From positions 62,001-126,000 of the forward strand of contig JADJAD010000006.1 in assembly GCA_016704465.1 (NCBI GenBank): a DNA stretch of 64,000 nt. Reading direction: 5' to 3'. Made by a program: the position numbers and the translations under genes. The DNA is from Gemmatimonadota bacterium. Lineage in GTDB: Bacteria > Gemmatimonadota > Gemmatimonadetes > Gemmatimonadales > Gemmatimonadaceae. Below, piece after piece: positions 9,222 through 18,468 of the stretch. How positions within the stretch are numbered: the stretch's first letter is position 1; every line of letters starts with the position of its first letter. The notes beneath the pieces were generated by a model. It had not been told where the DNA came from, did no database searches, and was given only the letters and a program-made list of their open reading frames with translations.

Positions 9222-10390
9222 GTCCACGCATCGCCGTCGAGCTGAGCCCCTCCATGTTGCGCTGCGTTGTCGCCTCGGGCTGGCGCAACGCGGCGCGGCG
9301 CACGGTCGATGTTCCGTGGTCGCCCGACTCGCCCGAGGCGGGCATTGGCGCGCTGCGGTCGATGGTCGGGGGGGTCGAGTCGATCGCCGTCGCGGTCGGG
9401 CTGGGGCTGCTGCGCGTCGCCCGCGTCGAGCTTCCGCCGGCCGACGACGACGCGCGCGCCGGGATGCTCGCGCTGGAGAGTGAGCGCTTCTTCGCGACAC
9501 GTGCGCCGGTCGTCACCGCGCTTTCCGCCGGCGGCAACGTGGCAGTCGCGGTCGACGCCGTGGCGTTGGAGCGCTGGTGCTCGGCGCTCGAACAGTGGGG
9601 GCCGATCGTGGCGATCGATGCCACGCCAATGGCGCTTGCGCGTGCACTCGGTCGCGACGGGCAGGGTACATACCACGTCGAGGCCAACACGGACGAGCAC
9701 GGGGTCGTCTCGATCCGCGACGGGGTCGTGATCGCTGCGCGGCGCATCCCGTTGGCGGTGGACGAGCGCCCCGGAGTCGCCCCGCCGGATCGCGATGGTG
9801 TCCCGGGCACTCACCTCGCGGCGTGGGGCGCGCTGCTGGCGGCCGACGAATCGCCCGGCAGCGCGCTCGCCTCAGCCGAACGCCGGCGCCGCCTCGCCGC
9901 CCGCCGCCGCCGCCGGCTCGGCGTTGCCGTGGTCGCCGCTCTCGCCGGGCTGTCCCTGGCGGTGACGGCGGCCGACCGCTGGCGCGAGGGGACGTGGCGG
10001 GCGCTCGAGGTGGACGTGGCGACGCGGCGGGACTCGGCGGCCGCTGGTGAAGCGGCGCTGGCGGCGCACGCCCGGCTCGACGCCGAGGTGGCCGTGCTGG
10101 CGCGGGCGGCGGGCAGCGGGGGGGCCGCGCCACGCGGCGCCACGTTAGGCGCGCTGGCGGCGATCTCGAATGCCCTCCCCCCCGACGTGGTCATCCTGCA
10201 GGCGCGCGCCGTCGGGCGTGAGTGGCAGCTCGAGGGGACGGCGGCCAGCGCGGCGGCGCTCGTCCCGCACCTCGATCGCAACGGTCACTTCGAGGACGTC
10301 CGCATGCTCTCGGCCAGTTCGCGCTTCCGCGACGGCCCTCGCACGCGCGAAACCTTCTCCATCGCCCTCCGTGTCCGTCCTGGCGCCTGA
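9218..10390 (+). CDS. gspL: Type II secretion inner-membrane platform protein GspL/PilM-N-like
   Basis: A 390-residue protein with a cytoplasmic actin-like (PilM/GspL) N-terminal half, a basic stretch of about 14 residues rich in Arg, one membrane helix (LGVAVVAALAGLSLAVTAA, about residues 228-247) and a periplasmic ferredoxin-like tail. It would link the GspE ATPase to the membrane platform. The GTG start overlaps the gspK stop. The tail contains LGALAAISNALPPDVVIL, a PilN/GspL-type sequence, so it mixes features of both families; position supports GspL. Confidence 0.75.
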   Translation: MSPRIAVELSPSMLRCVVASGWRNAARRTVDVPWSPDSPEAGIGALRSMVGGVESIAVAVGLGLLRVARVELPPADDDARAGMLALESERFFATRAPVVTALSAGGNVAVAVDAVALERWCSALEQWGPIVAIDATPMALARALGRDGQGTYHVEANTDEHGVVSIRDGVVIAARRIPLAVDERPGVAPPDRDGVPGTHLAAWGALLAADESPGSALASAERRRRLAARRRRRLGVAVVAALAGLSLAVTAADRWREGTWRALEVDVATRRDSAAAGEAALAAHARLDAEVAVLARAAGSGGAAPRGATLGALAAISNALPPDVVILQARAVGREWQLEGTAASAAALVPHLDRNGHFEDVRMLSASSRFRDGPRTRETFSIALRVRPGA

Positions 10391-10940
10391 TCCGCGCGAA
10401 CGCCGCACCATCGCCCTCGGCGGGGCGGTAGTCGTCGTCGCGTTCCTCGTGAGCACGGTCATCCTGCCGACCGTCACGCGTTGGCGCGACCGCGAGGCCT
10501 TGATCGACGCATTGCAGCGGCAGCGGAGCCAGTTGATCGCGCTCGGTGCGCATCGACCGGCGCTCGAAGTCGCGCTTGCCGAACGTCGCGCCGCCCTTGA
10601 GGCGCTTCCTGTTCGACTGATCAGCGGACGCACGCCGGCGCTGGCCGCCTCGGCCCTGCAGTCGGTGCTGCAGGACTACGCGTCGGCGAGCCGGGTCGGC
10701 GTGACCCGGCTCGATGTCGCGAGCGCCGCGGACTCGACGGCGGCGGGTGCGCCGGCGATTCCGGCGACCCTTGCCGCAGTGAGTGACATCTATGGCCTCG
10801 CCGACTTCCTCTCGCGGGTGGAACTCGGCGGGCGGCTGCTGGAGGTGACGGAGCTGTCGGTGAGCCCCAACCCTGCGCTGCGGGGCGACCTGCTGCAGAT
10901 GTCCCTGGTGGTGCGGGCCCCGTTCGTGCTCACACCGTGA
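10371..10940 (+). CDS. gspM: Type II secretion platform protein GspM-like
   Basis: A 189-residue bitopic protein: a short cytoplasmic end, one membrane helix (IALGGAVVVVAFLVSTVIL), then a periplasmic coiled-coil/ferredoxin-like region. GTG 10371 lies within the end of gspL (20-nt overlap). Position after gspL and topology give the assignment; sequence conservation of GspM is weak in general. It should dimerise with GspL and connect to GspC in the periplasm. Confidence 0.68.
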   Translation: MSVLAPDPRERRTIALGGAVVVVAFLVSTVILPTVTRWRDREALIDALQRQRSQLIALGAHRPALEVALAERRAALEALPVRLISGRTPALAASALQSVLQDYASASRVGVTRLDVASAADSTAAGAPAIPATLAAVSDIYGLADFLSRVELGGRLLEVTELSVSPNPALRGDLLQMSLVVRAPFVLTP

Positions 10941-10953
10941 GGGCGTTGCGCTG

Positions 10954-11478
10954 ATGCCTCGCCCTCGTGTTGTCCTGCTCGTGGTCGCCGGCCTGTCATC
11001 GGCGTTCGGCGTGCTGTTCCTCGCGCTGCCGCCCGCCCTCGGGCGTCCGACGGCAGAGCCGCTGCGCATCGACGGGCGCGCCGCGCTCCCCCAGCTGGGT
11101 GCCGGCGATCCCGTGCTCGCGGAGGACGTGGTGCTGGCCAACATTTTTTCGGGGCGGCGCGCCCCCCCCACCACCCGCTACGCTCCCCCGGATGCGGCCA
11201 TGGACTCGTCGGGCGGTGCGGTCGCCGACCCGAGCGTGGCACCGGAGCTCCCCGAGGCACCGGCGGGTGAGCCGATGCTGCTCGGGACGGTGGTGGGGGT
11301 GCGCGGAACGTTGGCTTTGTTGCAGCTGGATCCGTTCGCCGGGGCGCCGCGGCTCTACGCCGTCGGCGACCGGGACGGCGCCTATCGCGTGATTGCCATC
11401 GCTCCGCGCTCGGTCATCCTGGCCGGCCCACGCGGGCGCGTGACCTTGCGTCTTGATCAAGAGGAGGAGCGCCCGTGA
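10954..11478 (+). CDS. GspC/PulC-like periplasmic linker protein
   Basis: 174 residues: one N-terminal membrane anchor (VVLLVVAGLSSAFGVLFLAL), a Pro-rich linker, then an HR-like beta domain (MLLGTVVGVRGTLALLQLD, later YAVGDRDGAYRVIAI). Anchor plus HR domain is the pattern of GspC, which joins the inner-membrane platform to the secretin. No PDZ or coiled-coil tail follows, so it is a short form and PilP/GspB-like alternatives remain possible. It starts 13 nt after gspM and overlaps gspD by 4 nt. Confidence 0.55.
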   Translation: MPRPRVVLLVVAGLSSAFGVLFLALPPALGRPTAEPLRIDGRAALPQLGAGDPVLAEDVVLANIFSGRRAPPTTRYAPPDAAMDSSGGAVADPSVAPELPEAPAGEPMLLGTVVGVRGTLALLQLDPFAGAPRLYAVGDRDGAYRVIAIAPRSVILAGPRGRVTLRLDQEEERP

Positions 11479-13262
11479 GGCGTCTCAGGTATTTCGTTCG
11501 CCTAACGAGTGCGGCGCTCATGCTGCTCGCGCCATCGCCGCAGGCCACGCCGTCACTGGGGGCACAGGAGCGGCCGGCCCCGACCGGGACGCGCCTCGAC
11601 TTTCGCGACGCGCCGCTGGCCGACGTGATCCGATCGCTGGCATCGGCCATGGGATTGACCGCCGTGACATCGGCGGTGCCGGCGGAGGCGCGGCTCACCT
11701 TCTCCAGTGCCGCTCCGGTGGCGACGGACGAACTGGCGTCACTGCTCGAGGGGATCCTTGAATCCAACGGGTTGGTGGCGGTGGTGCGCGGGAGCGTGGC
11801 GCAGGTCTATCCATCCGACAAAGCGCCGAAAACCGGACAGGTGCGCAGCGGCTTCGACTTTCCCGACCCGCCGCCGCTGGGGCTCGTCACCCAGCTGGTC
11901 TCCCTGCAGGGGATCCGGGCCGACGAGGGGGCGACGGTGTTGCGGCAGGTGGCCGGGCCCGGGGCGAGCATCGAGGCGGTCCCGCGGTCGAACGCCCTGC
12001 TCATCACGGATCGCGGCACCAACGTGGCGCGCTACCTCGAGCTGTTGCGCCGGCTGGATACGACGCCGCAGGGCGAGTCGGGACTTCGCACGTACGTCGT
12101 CACGCTGAAGTACGCCAGCGCCGACGACCTCGCCGAGTCGCTGGGTCAGCTGTTCGGCATCAGCGTGGCGCGTTCGGGCCGCCGGTCGCTCGACGACATG
12201 GCCCTGTCGCGCACGCTGGAGAGCTTCCGTCAGCGCGAGGGGGATGCGTTCCGCATGCGGCGCGACGTACCGCTCTCCGTGCCGCTGTCGGCGCCGGCCG
12301 TGTCCGGGGCCGACACGTCCACGGGGCCCGGGTCCCCCGGCGCGCTGACCGGGCAGACCACGGTTGTGCCGCACGGGCCCTCCAACTCGCTCCTGATCCG
12401 CACCGCCCCGCCCAACTTTCCCCTGCTGCAGGAGACGATCCAGGCGCTCGACCTGCGGCCGGCGCAGGTGCTGCTGGAGGTGACGGTCGCCGAGGTGACG
12501 TTAGGCACCGGCGACGAGTTCGGCGTCGATTGGCGCAGCGTGGGGGGGAGCAGCACCATCTCGTCTGGCAACCCGGACGCAGCCGACTCCAGCTCGCTGC
12601 GCGACTTCGCGGTCCGGGTGGTGACGCTGCGCAACGCCAACGTCCGGGCCATCCTGCGCGCCCTCTCCTCTCGATCGCAGGTCCGCGTGCTCTCCACGCC
12701 CTCGATCCTTGCCGTCAACAACCGGGAGTCGCGCATCCTCGTCGGCAACCGGGTCCCGTTCATTGCCTCGACACGCCTTGGCAACGACGTGGCCATTGAC
12801 CGCACCGTGCAGTTCGAGGACGTCGGCACGCAGCTGACCATCATTCCGACGATCAATGACGACGACTACGTGAGCGTGCAGATCCTGCAGGAAGTAAGCT
12901 CGCTCACCACGCAGACCATCCAGGCGGCGCTGAATGCCCCGGTGATCTCCACGCGCGAGGCCACCACGCGCACGGTGATCCGGGACGGCCAGACGGTCGT
13001 GATCGCCGGGTTGATCGGCGACAGCCGCGAGACCATCGAGAGCGGCGTCCCGCTGCTGATGGACATCCCGCTCCTCGGGGCCCTGTTCCGCCGGCGTTCC
13101 GTCAGCCGCAACCGCAGCGAGGTGGCCATCTTCGTCACCCCCCATATCGTACGCTCCGACGCCGACGCCGACACGATCCGCGAGCGTGTGCGTGATCGCA
13201 TCAACGGCGCACAACCGGGGACGCTCGACAACCTCGGCACGCCGCCGAAGAAGAAGCCGTGA
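11475..13262 (+). CDS. gspD: Type II secretion outer-membrane secretin GspD
   Basis: A multimeric outer-membrane gate of 595 residues with a signal peptide ending near LGAQ. N0/N1-type periplasmic domains follow (LDFRDAPLADVIRSLASAMGL; YVVTLKYASADDLAESL). The secretin core has VEVTVAEVTLGTG, VLSTPSILAVNN and VPLLMDIPLLGALF followed by RNRSEVAIFVTPHIV. A Ser/Gly/Pro-rich linker lies at about residues 270-300. GTG 11475 overlaps the stop of the GspC-like gene. No lipobox is seen, so a pilotin, if used, must act through the C-terminus, which ends in a Lys-rich tail. Confidence 0.92.
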   Translation: MRRLRYFVRLTSAALMLLAPSPQATPSLGAQERPAPTGTRLDFRDAPLADVIRSLASAMGLTAVTSAVPAEARLTFSSAAPVATDELASLLEGILESNGLVAVVRGSVAQVYPSDKAPKTGQVRSGFDFPDPPPLGLVTQLVSLQGIRADEGATVLRQVAGPGASIEAVPRSNALLITDRGTNVARYLELLRRLDTTPQGESGLRTYVVTLKYASADDLAESLGQLFGISVARSGRRSLDDMALSRTLESFRQREGDAFRMRRDVPLSVPLSAPAVSGADTSTGPGSPGALTGQTTVVPHGPSNSLLIRTAPPNFPLLQETIQALDLRPAQVLLEVTVAEVTLGTGDEFGVDWRSVGGSSTISSGNPDAADSSSLRDFAVRVVTLRNANVRAILRALSSRSQVRVLSTPSILAVNNRESRILVGNRVPFIASTRLGNDVAIDRTVQFEDVGTQLTIIPTINDDDYVSVQILQEVSSLTTQTIQAALNAPVISTREATTRTVIRDGQTVVIAGLIGDSRETIESGVPLLMDIPLLGALFRRRSVSRNRSEVAIFVTPHIVRSDADADTIRERVRDRINGAQPGTLDNLGTPPKKKP

Positions 13263-14881
13263 CGCAGCGCGCGGCGGGAGAGATGGCAGCCACGGCAAGC
13301 GGCGGCGCGCCAACGCAGGAGGAGCTGCGCATCGCGGCCGCAGGTGAGCTCGCGGCGCAGCTCCCCTCCAGCTTTCTCGAGGAGCAGCTCGTGCTCCCGC
13401 TCGGCGTCGACACCGATGGCGTGCTCGTCGTGGCGGCCGGGCGACCGCTCGACGCGACCGTGACGGACGAGTTGGCCCGGTGCTTTGCCCGGCCGGTGCG
13501 CATTGTCGAGGTCCCGCCGCAGGACCTGCAGGCGGCGCTGATGGGGGTGCGGCGTGACGAGGGCTCCGGCGACACCCCGGCGCTGCATGCCACGGCAGCC
13601 GACAGCGACTTCGGACTGGGAGACCTGCGGGCGCAAGCCAACGACGCCCCGGTGGTCCAACTCGTAAATGCCGCGTTGAGTGACGCGCTCCGCACGGGGG
13701 CAAGCGACGTGCACCTGGAGAGCGCGCGCGGCGGGTTGCGGCTTCGCGCGCGGCTGGACGGGGTGCTGCGCGACGTCGCGACCTATCCCGCCGCGCTGCA
13801 GGCCGGGGTGATATCGCGCATCAAGCTGCTCGCGGGTCTCGACATCGCCGAGCGCCGCCTGCCGCAGGATGGACGCGCCCGCGTGCGGCTCGGCGCGCGA
13901 GAGGTCGACCTGCGCGTCTCCACGCTCCCCGCGCTGCACGGTGAGAGCGTCGTGGTGCGCATCCTCGACCAGGGGAGCGACGCCGCCGGGGTTCGGCGCT
14001 TCGCCGACCTCGGGATGCCGGCGATGATTCGTGCCCGGTTCGAGCCGCTCGTCACCCGTGCCTCCGGGCTGGTGCTGGTGACGGGACCGACTGGTTCGGG
14101 GAAGACGACAACGCTCTACGCCGCTCTCGCGCAGCGCAACGATCCCGCCGTGAAGATCGTGACGGTGGAGGACCCGGTGGAGTACCAGGTCGCCGGCGTC
14201 ACGCAGGTCCCGGTGAATCGCAAGGCGGGGCTCGACTTTGCCAACGTCCTGCGCTCCATCCTGCGTCACGACCCCGACATCGTGATGGTTGGGGAGATGC
14301 GGGATCGCGAGACGGCCGAGATGGCGGTCCAGTCGGCGCTCACGGGACACCTGGTCTTGTCCACGCTGCATACCAACGATGCGCCGAGTGCCATCACGCG
14401 CCTGTTGGACATGGGGATCGAACCGTACCTGGTGGCGGCCACCGTGCAGGGGGTGCTCGCCCAGCGACTCGTACGGGTGACCTGCCGGGAGTGCGCAGTG
14501 CCGATCCCGGCCGGCGACGCCGCACTGATCGGACTTGGCGGATCCAGGATGCAGGATGGCGCGTGGGCGGGGGCGCGCCGAGGCTCGGGGTGCGCGCTGT
14601 GCGGCGGGACGGGGTTCCGCGGGCGCACCGCGATCTACGAGCTGTTCATCCCCGAGGAACGCCACCGCCGGCACCTGGCATCGGCCGGCACCGTGGAGGG
14701 GATGCGCAGCGGTGGCGAGTCCTTGTGCCTGATGACGCTGCAGGAGTCGGGCGCGGTGCTGGTCGGCGCCGGCATCACGCCGCCCGAGGAGGTGCGACGC
14801 GTGCTGGGACTCGAGGACGACGCAGGCATCGACGCGGAGCGTGGCGCGGCGCATCCTCCACGCCGGGACAGGGGACGATGA
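13259..14881 (+). CDS. gspE: Type II secretion ATPase GspE
   Basis: A cytoplasmic hexameric ATPase powering pseudopilus assembly. Walker A GPTGSGKTTT is near residue 276, with the Asp box TVEDPVEYQ and Walker B DPDIVMVGEMRD. The His box STLHTNDAPSAITRL is also present. A C4 zinc module of the GspE/PilB type is intact: CREC, then CALC followed by GGTGFRGRTAIYEL. The N-terminal N1E-like region of about 120 residues should bind GspL. The GTG start overlaps gspD and the stop overlaps gspF, each by 4 nt. Confidence 0.93.
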   Translation: MTQRAAGEMAATASGGAPTQEELRIAAAGELAAQLPSSFLEEQLVLPLGVDTDGVLVVAAGRPLDATVTDELARCFARPVRIVEVPPQDLQAALMGVRRDEGSGDTPALHATAADSDFGLGDLRAQANDAPVVQLVNAALSDALRTGASDVHLESARGGLRLRARLDGVLRDVATYPAALQAGVISRIKLLAGLDIAERRLPQDGRARVRLGAREVDLRVSTLPALHGESVVVRILDQGSDAAGVRRFADLGMPAMIRARFEPLVTRASGLVLVTGPTGSGKTTTLYAALAQRNDPAVKIVTVEDPVEYQVAGVTQVPVNRKAGLDFANVLRSILRHDPDIVMVGEMRDRETAEMAVQSALTGHLVLSTLHTNDAPSAITRLLDMGIEPYLVAATVQGVLAQRLVRVTCRECAVPIPAGDAALIGLGGSRMQDGAWAGARRGSGCALCGGTGFRGRTAIYELFIPEERHRRHLASAGTVEGMRSGGESLCLMTLQESGAVLVGAGITPPEEVRRVLGLEDDAGIDAERGAAHPPRRDRGR

Positions 14882-16089
14882 GCCTGGCGTATCGGTACCG
14901 CGCCGCCACCGCCTCGGGCGCGGTGGTCGAAGGGGTCGTGCAGGCCGCGACGCCGCGAGCTGCAATCGACCAGCTGCGTCGACAAACCCTGGTTCCGGTG
15001 TCGGTGGAGCCGGTCGTGACGGCGGGCCGTCGTACCGCCCGCAGCCGCTGGATCGGCGCGGGGCGACGCGACGATGCCCTGGCGACGGCCACGCGCACCA
15101 TGGCGACCATGCTGGCCGGCGGCAGCACGCTCGATCGCGCGGTGCGCTTCGCCGCCGAGCACGCAGGCACGGAAGAGTTGGGGCTGGCGCTGCAGGGCGT
15201 GCGTGACGACCTTCAGCGCGGCGGGACGCTGGCGAGCGCCCTGCACGCGCGCGCCGCGCTCTTCGGATCGCTCGCCCCCGCGCTCGCGCGCTCGGGCGAG
15301 GAGAGCGGGGCGCTGGACGAGGCGCTGGAGCGGCTGGCGGACCACGTCGAGCGAACGCGCGAGCTGCGTGGGCAACTGCGTGCCGCGCTGCTCTATCCCG
15401 CGCTCATGGGCATCGTGTCGGGGGTCGGCGTCGTGGTCCTGCTCGCCTTCGTGGTGCCGCGTTTCGTGGGAATGCTCACCGATGCCGGCGGCACGCTCCC
15501 GGCCTCGACCAGGCTGCTCGTGCTCCTGAGCGTCGGATTCACGCGCTGGTGGTGGGTGGCGCTGTCGTTAGGTGCGGTGGCCACGGTCGCCGCGCGGGCG
15601 TGGTTGCGCGACCCGGCCCATCGACGACGCTGGCATGCGGCCCGCCTGCGGTGGCCACTCGTCGGTGACCTGGAACGCATCATCGCGTCGGCCCGCTTCA
15701 CCCGGGCCTTCGGCACATTGGTGCGTGGGGGCAGCGGGGTGCTCGCTGCACTGCGGGTGGCACGCGGGACGCTCACCAATGCGGCGCTGTGTGCCGGCGT
15801 CGACGACGCCATCCGGGCGGTCGAGCGCGGGGAGCCGGTGGCCGAGGCACTGCGTGGGACGCTCCCCCCGCTGGCCGCGCAACTGCTGGCCGTGGGCGAG
15901 GAGAGCGGCACGCTGGACGCCATGGCGCTCCGAGTCGCGGATACCTACGATGCCGAGTCACAGCGGGCGCTGCGCAGCCTCGTCGCGCTGGTCGAACCGG
16001 CGCTCATCGTCGGCTTCGGCGCCGTGGTGGGATTCGTGGCGCTGGCGATGCTGCAGGCGATCTACTCCATCAACGCTGCCGTCCTGTGA
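14878..16089 (+). CDS. gspF: Type II secretion inner-membrane protein GspF
   Basis: A polytopic platform protein (403 aa) with two tandem GspF domains and three membrane segments: LLYPALMGIVSGVGVVVLLAFVV, then WWWVALSLGAVATVAARAW, and the C-terminal VEPALIVGFGAVVGFVALAML. The N-terminal MSLAYRYRAATASGAVVEG is the classical GspF/PilC opening. The duplicated GEESG motif (SGEESGALDEAL; VGEESGTLDAMA) marks each domain. It is coupled to gspE by ATGA. Confidence 0.92.
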   Translation: MSLAYRYRAATASGAVVEGVVQAATPRAAIDQLRRQTLVPVSVEPVVTAGRRTARSRWIGAGRRDDALATATRTMATMLAGGSTLDRAVRFAAEHAGTEELGLALQGVRDDLQRGGTLASALHARAALFGSLAPALARSGEESGALDEALERLADHVERTRELRGQLRAALLYPALMGIVSGVGVVVLLAFVVPRFVGMLTDAGGTLPASTRLLVLLSVGFTRWWWVALSLGAVATVAARAWLRDPAHRRRWHAARLRWPLVGDLERIIASARFTRAFGTLVRGGSGVLAALRVARGTLTNAALCAGVDDAIRAVERGEPVAEALRGTLPPLAAQLLAVGEESGTLDAMALRVADTYDAESQRALRSLVALVEPALIVGFGAVVGFVALAMLQAIYSINAAVL

Positions 16090-16099
16090 GGATCGTACC

Positions 16100-16561
16100 G
16101 TGAACGCAATCCAGCGCCACCGTCGTGTCGTCGTCCCGCCAGTCCGGTGGGGGTTCACCCTGCTGGAACTGCTCGTGGTGATCATCGTGCTGGGGCTGCT
16201 CGCCGGCCTCGTGGCACCGCAGATCTTCGGGCGCGTCGGCGAGGCGAAGGTCACGACGGCGCGAACGCAGATGACGTTGCTGGGGACCGCACTGGACAGC
16301 TATCGGCTGGACAACGGGATCTACCCGACCAGCGAGCAGGGACTCGTCGCGCTGCGCGTGAAGCCCACGCGCGAGCCGATTCCGTCCAACTGGAAGGGGC
16401 CGTACCTGCGCAAGGACATCCCGCTCGATCCATGGGACCGCCCCTACCAGTACCGTGCCCCCGGCATCCGCAACGCCACGGGTTACGACCTTGCAACGCC
16501 AGGGCGGGACGGCGCGGAAGGCGGGACGGGAGAGGACGCAGACCTGGTGGGACAATCCTAA
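16100..16561 (+). CDS. gspG: Type II secretion major pseudopilin GspG
   Basis: The main pseudopilus subunit, 153 aa. The leader ends PPVRWG, followed by FTLLELLVVIIVLGLLAGL with Glu at +5. LDSYRLDNGIYPTSEQGL and the C-terminal GRDGAEGGTGEDADL are diagnostic; the latter is the Ca2+-binding loop of GspG. GTG 16100 begins 10 nt after gspF. Placing gspG last and the minor pseudopilins first reverses the common gspC-to-M order. Confidence 0.92.
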   Translation: MNAIQRHRRVVVPPVRWGFTLLELLVVIIVLGLLAGLVAPQIFGRVGEAKVTTARTQMTLLGTALDSYRLDNGIYPTSEQGLVALRVKPTREPIPSNWKGPYLRKDIPLDPWDRPYQYRAPGIRNATGYDLATPGRDGAEGGTGEDADLVGQS

Positions 16562-16760
16562 TCTCCTGACGTGTCGCGCACGTGGACTGTGCGGTTGGGC
16601 ACGGTCTCGGATGTCTGGTGGCCATAGCGTTCTCGCCGCGACATTCGTTCACGGAACTGCGCTAACGTCGGACTGGGCCCGATCGTCGGATGTTGGGAGA
16701 AGGAGCCGGGCGCGACACCACCGTGAGCGCCGTCATCGAGTCATGAGCAGGGGGAATGGC

Positions 16761-18404
16761 ATGCGTCACACGACGACTGATCCAGTCGGCGACGAGATGG
16801 CGGACGAAGGCGGCGTGAGCGCCGTGACGGCGTGCGCGACCGCCGAGCGTGAGTTCGAGCGCCCGTCGCGCCGACGCTTCTTCGCCCTGGGCGTGTCGAT
16901 GGCCGCGGCGTCGGTTGCCGGGGCGAGCACCGCGGCCGCGCAGCAGACCACCAAGCAGACCACGAAGCCGTCGGCGGCCCGCGACATGGTGAAGCGCCTG
17001 CTGCAACGGGCGCCAAGCACCGACTTCGACCCGTTCAGCCGGCAGGGGAGGGTGTCGTCCAAGACGTGGGACAGCACGCTGACCAAGCTGGTGCGCCGCG
17101 TGACGAACGGCGTCACCGAGGATGAGCTCAAGCTGGCGCAGACGCTGGGATACAACGGCTACCTCAACTACCAGCTCGGCTTCAACAAGATCGAGGATGG
17201 GACGACGCAGACCTTTGTGTCGCAGAACTACCCGCTGCTGACGCAGTCCGTGGAAGAGCTGTACAACATCGACCAGGGCATGGTCGTGCGGCAGCTGACG
17301 GAGGCGTCCGTGTATCGCGCCGCCTTCTCGAAGCGGCAGCTGTACGAACGCATGGTGGAGTTCTGGAGCGATCACTTCAACATCGCGTTCCCGCAGGTCA
17401 ACTACCTCAAGCTCATAGACGACCGCGAGGTCATCCGCCGGCACGCGTTAGGCCGCTTCCCCGAGCTGCTCAAGGCGAGCGCGCATTCCCCGGCAATGCT
17501 GGAGTATCTCGACAACACGCGCAACCGGCAGCGCACGCTCAATGAGAACTATGCGCGCGAGGTCATGGAGTTGCATACCGTTGGCGCTGACGGGGGATAT
17601 TCCCAGGCCGATGTGCGCGAGCTGGCGCGTGTCTTCACCGGCTGGACGCTGACGGGGCGTGGCAACTTCACCTTCGACCCGAACAACCACGACTTCAACG
17701 CCAAGACCGTGATGGGGCAGGTCTTTCCCGCCATGCCGGCCGGTGCCGGTGCCGCCGGGAAGAGCGAGGGCGACCGCATGATCGACTTCCTCGCCACGCA
17801 CCCGAACACGGCGACGTTTCTCGCGCGCAAGATGCTCCAGTGGCTGCTGCAGTACGAGCCGACGACTGCCCAGGTGGCCGCAGTGGCCACCGTGTACACG
17901 CGGACGCAGGGTGATATCGCCGCCATGGTGCGGGCGATCCTGTCGCCGGCCAACGTCGCCGCCGCGGCGCCCAAGCTCAAGCGCCCGTACACGTTCATGC
18001 TGTCGTCGCTGCGCGCCGTGAAGCCGGTCGTCACCAAGGTCAGCACGATCTCGGATCGATACCTGCGGCTGCTGGGCCAGCCGATGTTCTACTGGGATCC
18101 GCCCGACGGCTATCCCGACCATGCCGACTACTGGGCCGGCGGGCTGCTGCAGCGATGGAACTTCGCCGCGTACCTGACGACGACCTCGGGCGAGTTGACG
18201 ATGGACATCAACCGATTCGTCGCGGTCAACACGCCCGAGGGGATCACGGCGGCGATCAGCAAGGAGCTGTTCGGGGGCGAGATGCCCGACCGCCTCAAGG
18301 GCCAGCTGACCACCTACCTCGCGGCCCAGTCCACGATTTCGCAGACGCGCGCGCGTGAGGCTGTCGCCCTCGCCCTCAGCTCGTCGGCCTTCCAGTGGAT
18401 TTGA
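16761..18404 (+). CDS. Tat-exported DUF1800 family protein
   Basis: A 547-residue exported protein of unknown function. A twin-arginine signal, RPSRRRFFALGVS, is followed by an Ala-rich segment ending TAAAQQ. DUF1800 signatures: ERMVEFWSDHFNIAF, NENYAREVMELHTVG and ARVFTGWTLTG. Start ATG 16761 has GGGGGA seven bases upstream; an in-frame ATG at 16743 is the alternative. It is followed by a DUF1501 gene, a pairing that is widespread, and it lies 200 nt after gspG. A second family member begins at 63171. The biochemical role is not known. Confidence 0.88.
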   Translation: MRHTTTDPVGDEMADEGGVSAVTACATAEREFERPSRRRFFALGVSMAAASVAGASTAAAQQTTKQTTKPSAARDMVKRLLQRAPSTDFDPFSRQGRVSSKTWDSTLTKLVRRVTNGVTEDELKLAQTLGYNGYLNYQLGFNKIEDGTTQTFVSQNYPLLTQSVEELYNIDQGMVVRQLTEASVYRAAFSKRQLYERMVEFWSDHFNIAFPQVNYLKLIDDREVIRRHALGRFPELLKASAHSPAMLEYLDNTRNRQRTLNENYAREVMELHTVGADGGYSQADVRELARVFTGWTLTGRGNFTFDPNNHDFNAKTVMGQVFPAMPAGAGAAGKSEGDRMIDFLATHPNTATFLARKMLQWLLQYEPTTAQVAAVATVYTRTQGDIAAMVRAILSPANVAAAAPKLKRPYTFMLSSLRAVKPVVTKVSTISDRYLRLLGQPMFYWDPPDGYPDHADYWAGGLLQRWNFAAYLTTTSGELTMDINRFVAVNTPEGITAAISKELFGGEMPDRLKGQLTTYLAAQSTISQTRAREAVALALSSSAFQWI

Positions 18405-18468
18405 CCCGGGACGCACGCGCGTTCCCACGCGCCACGTCACGACGCGTCCCTTCGCCCCGGAGCACCTC

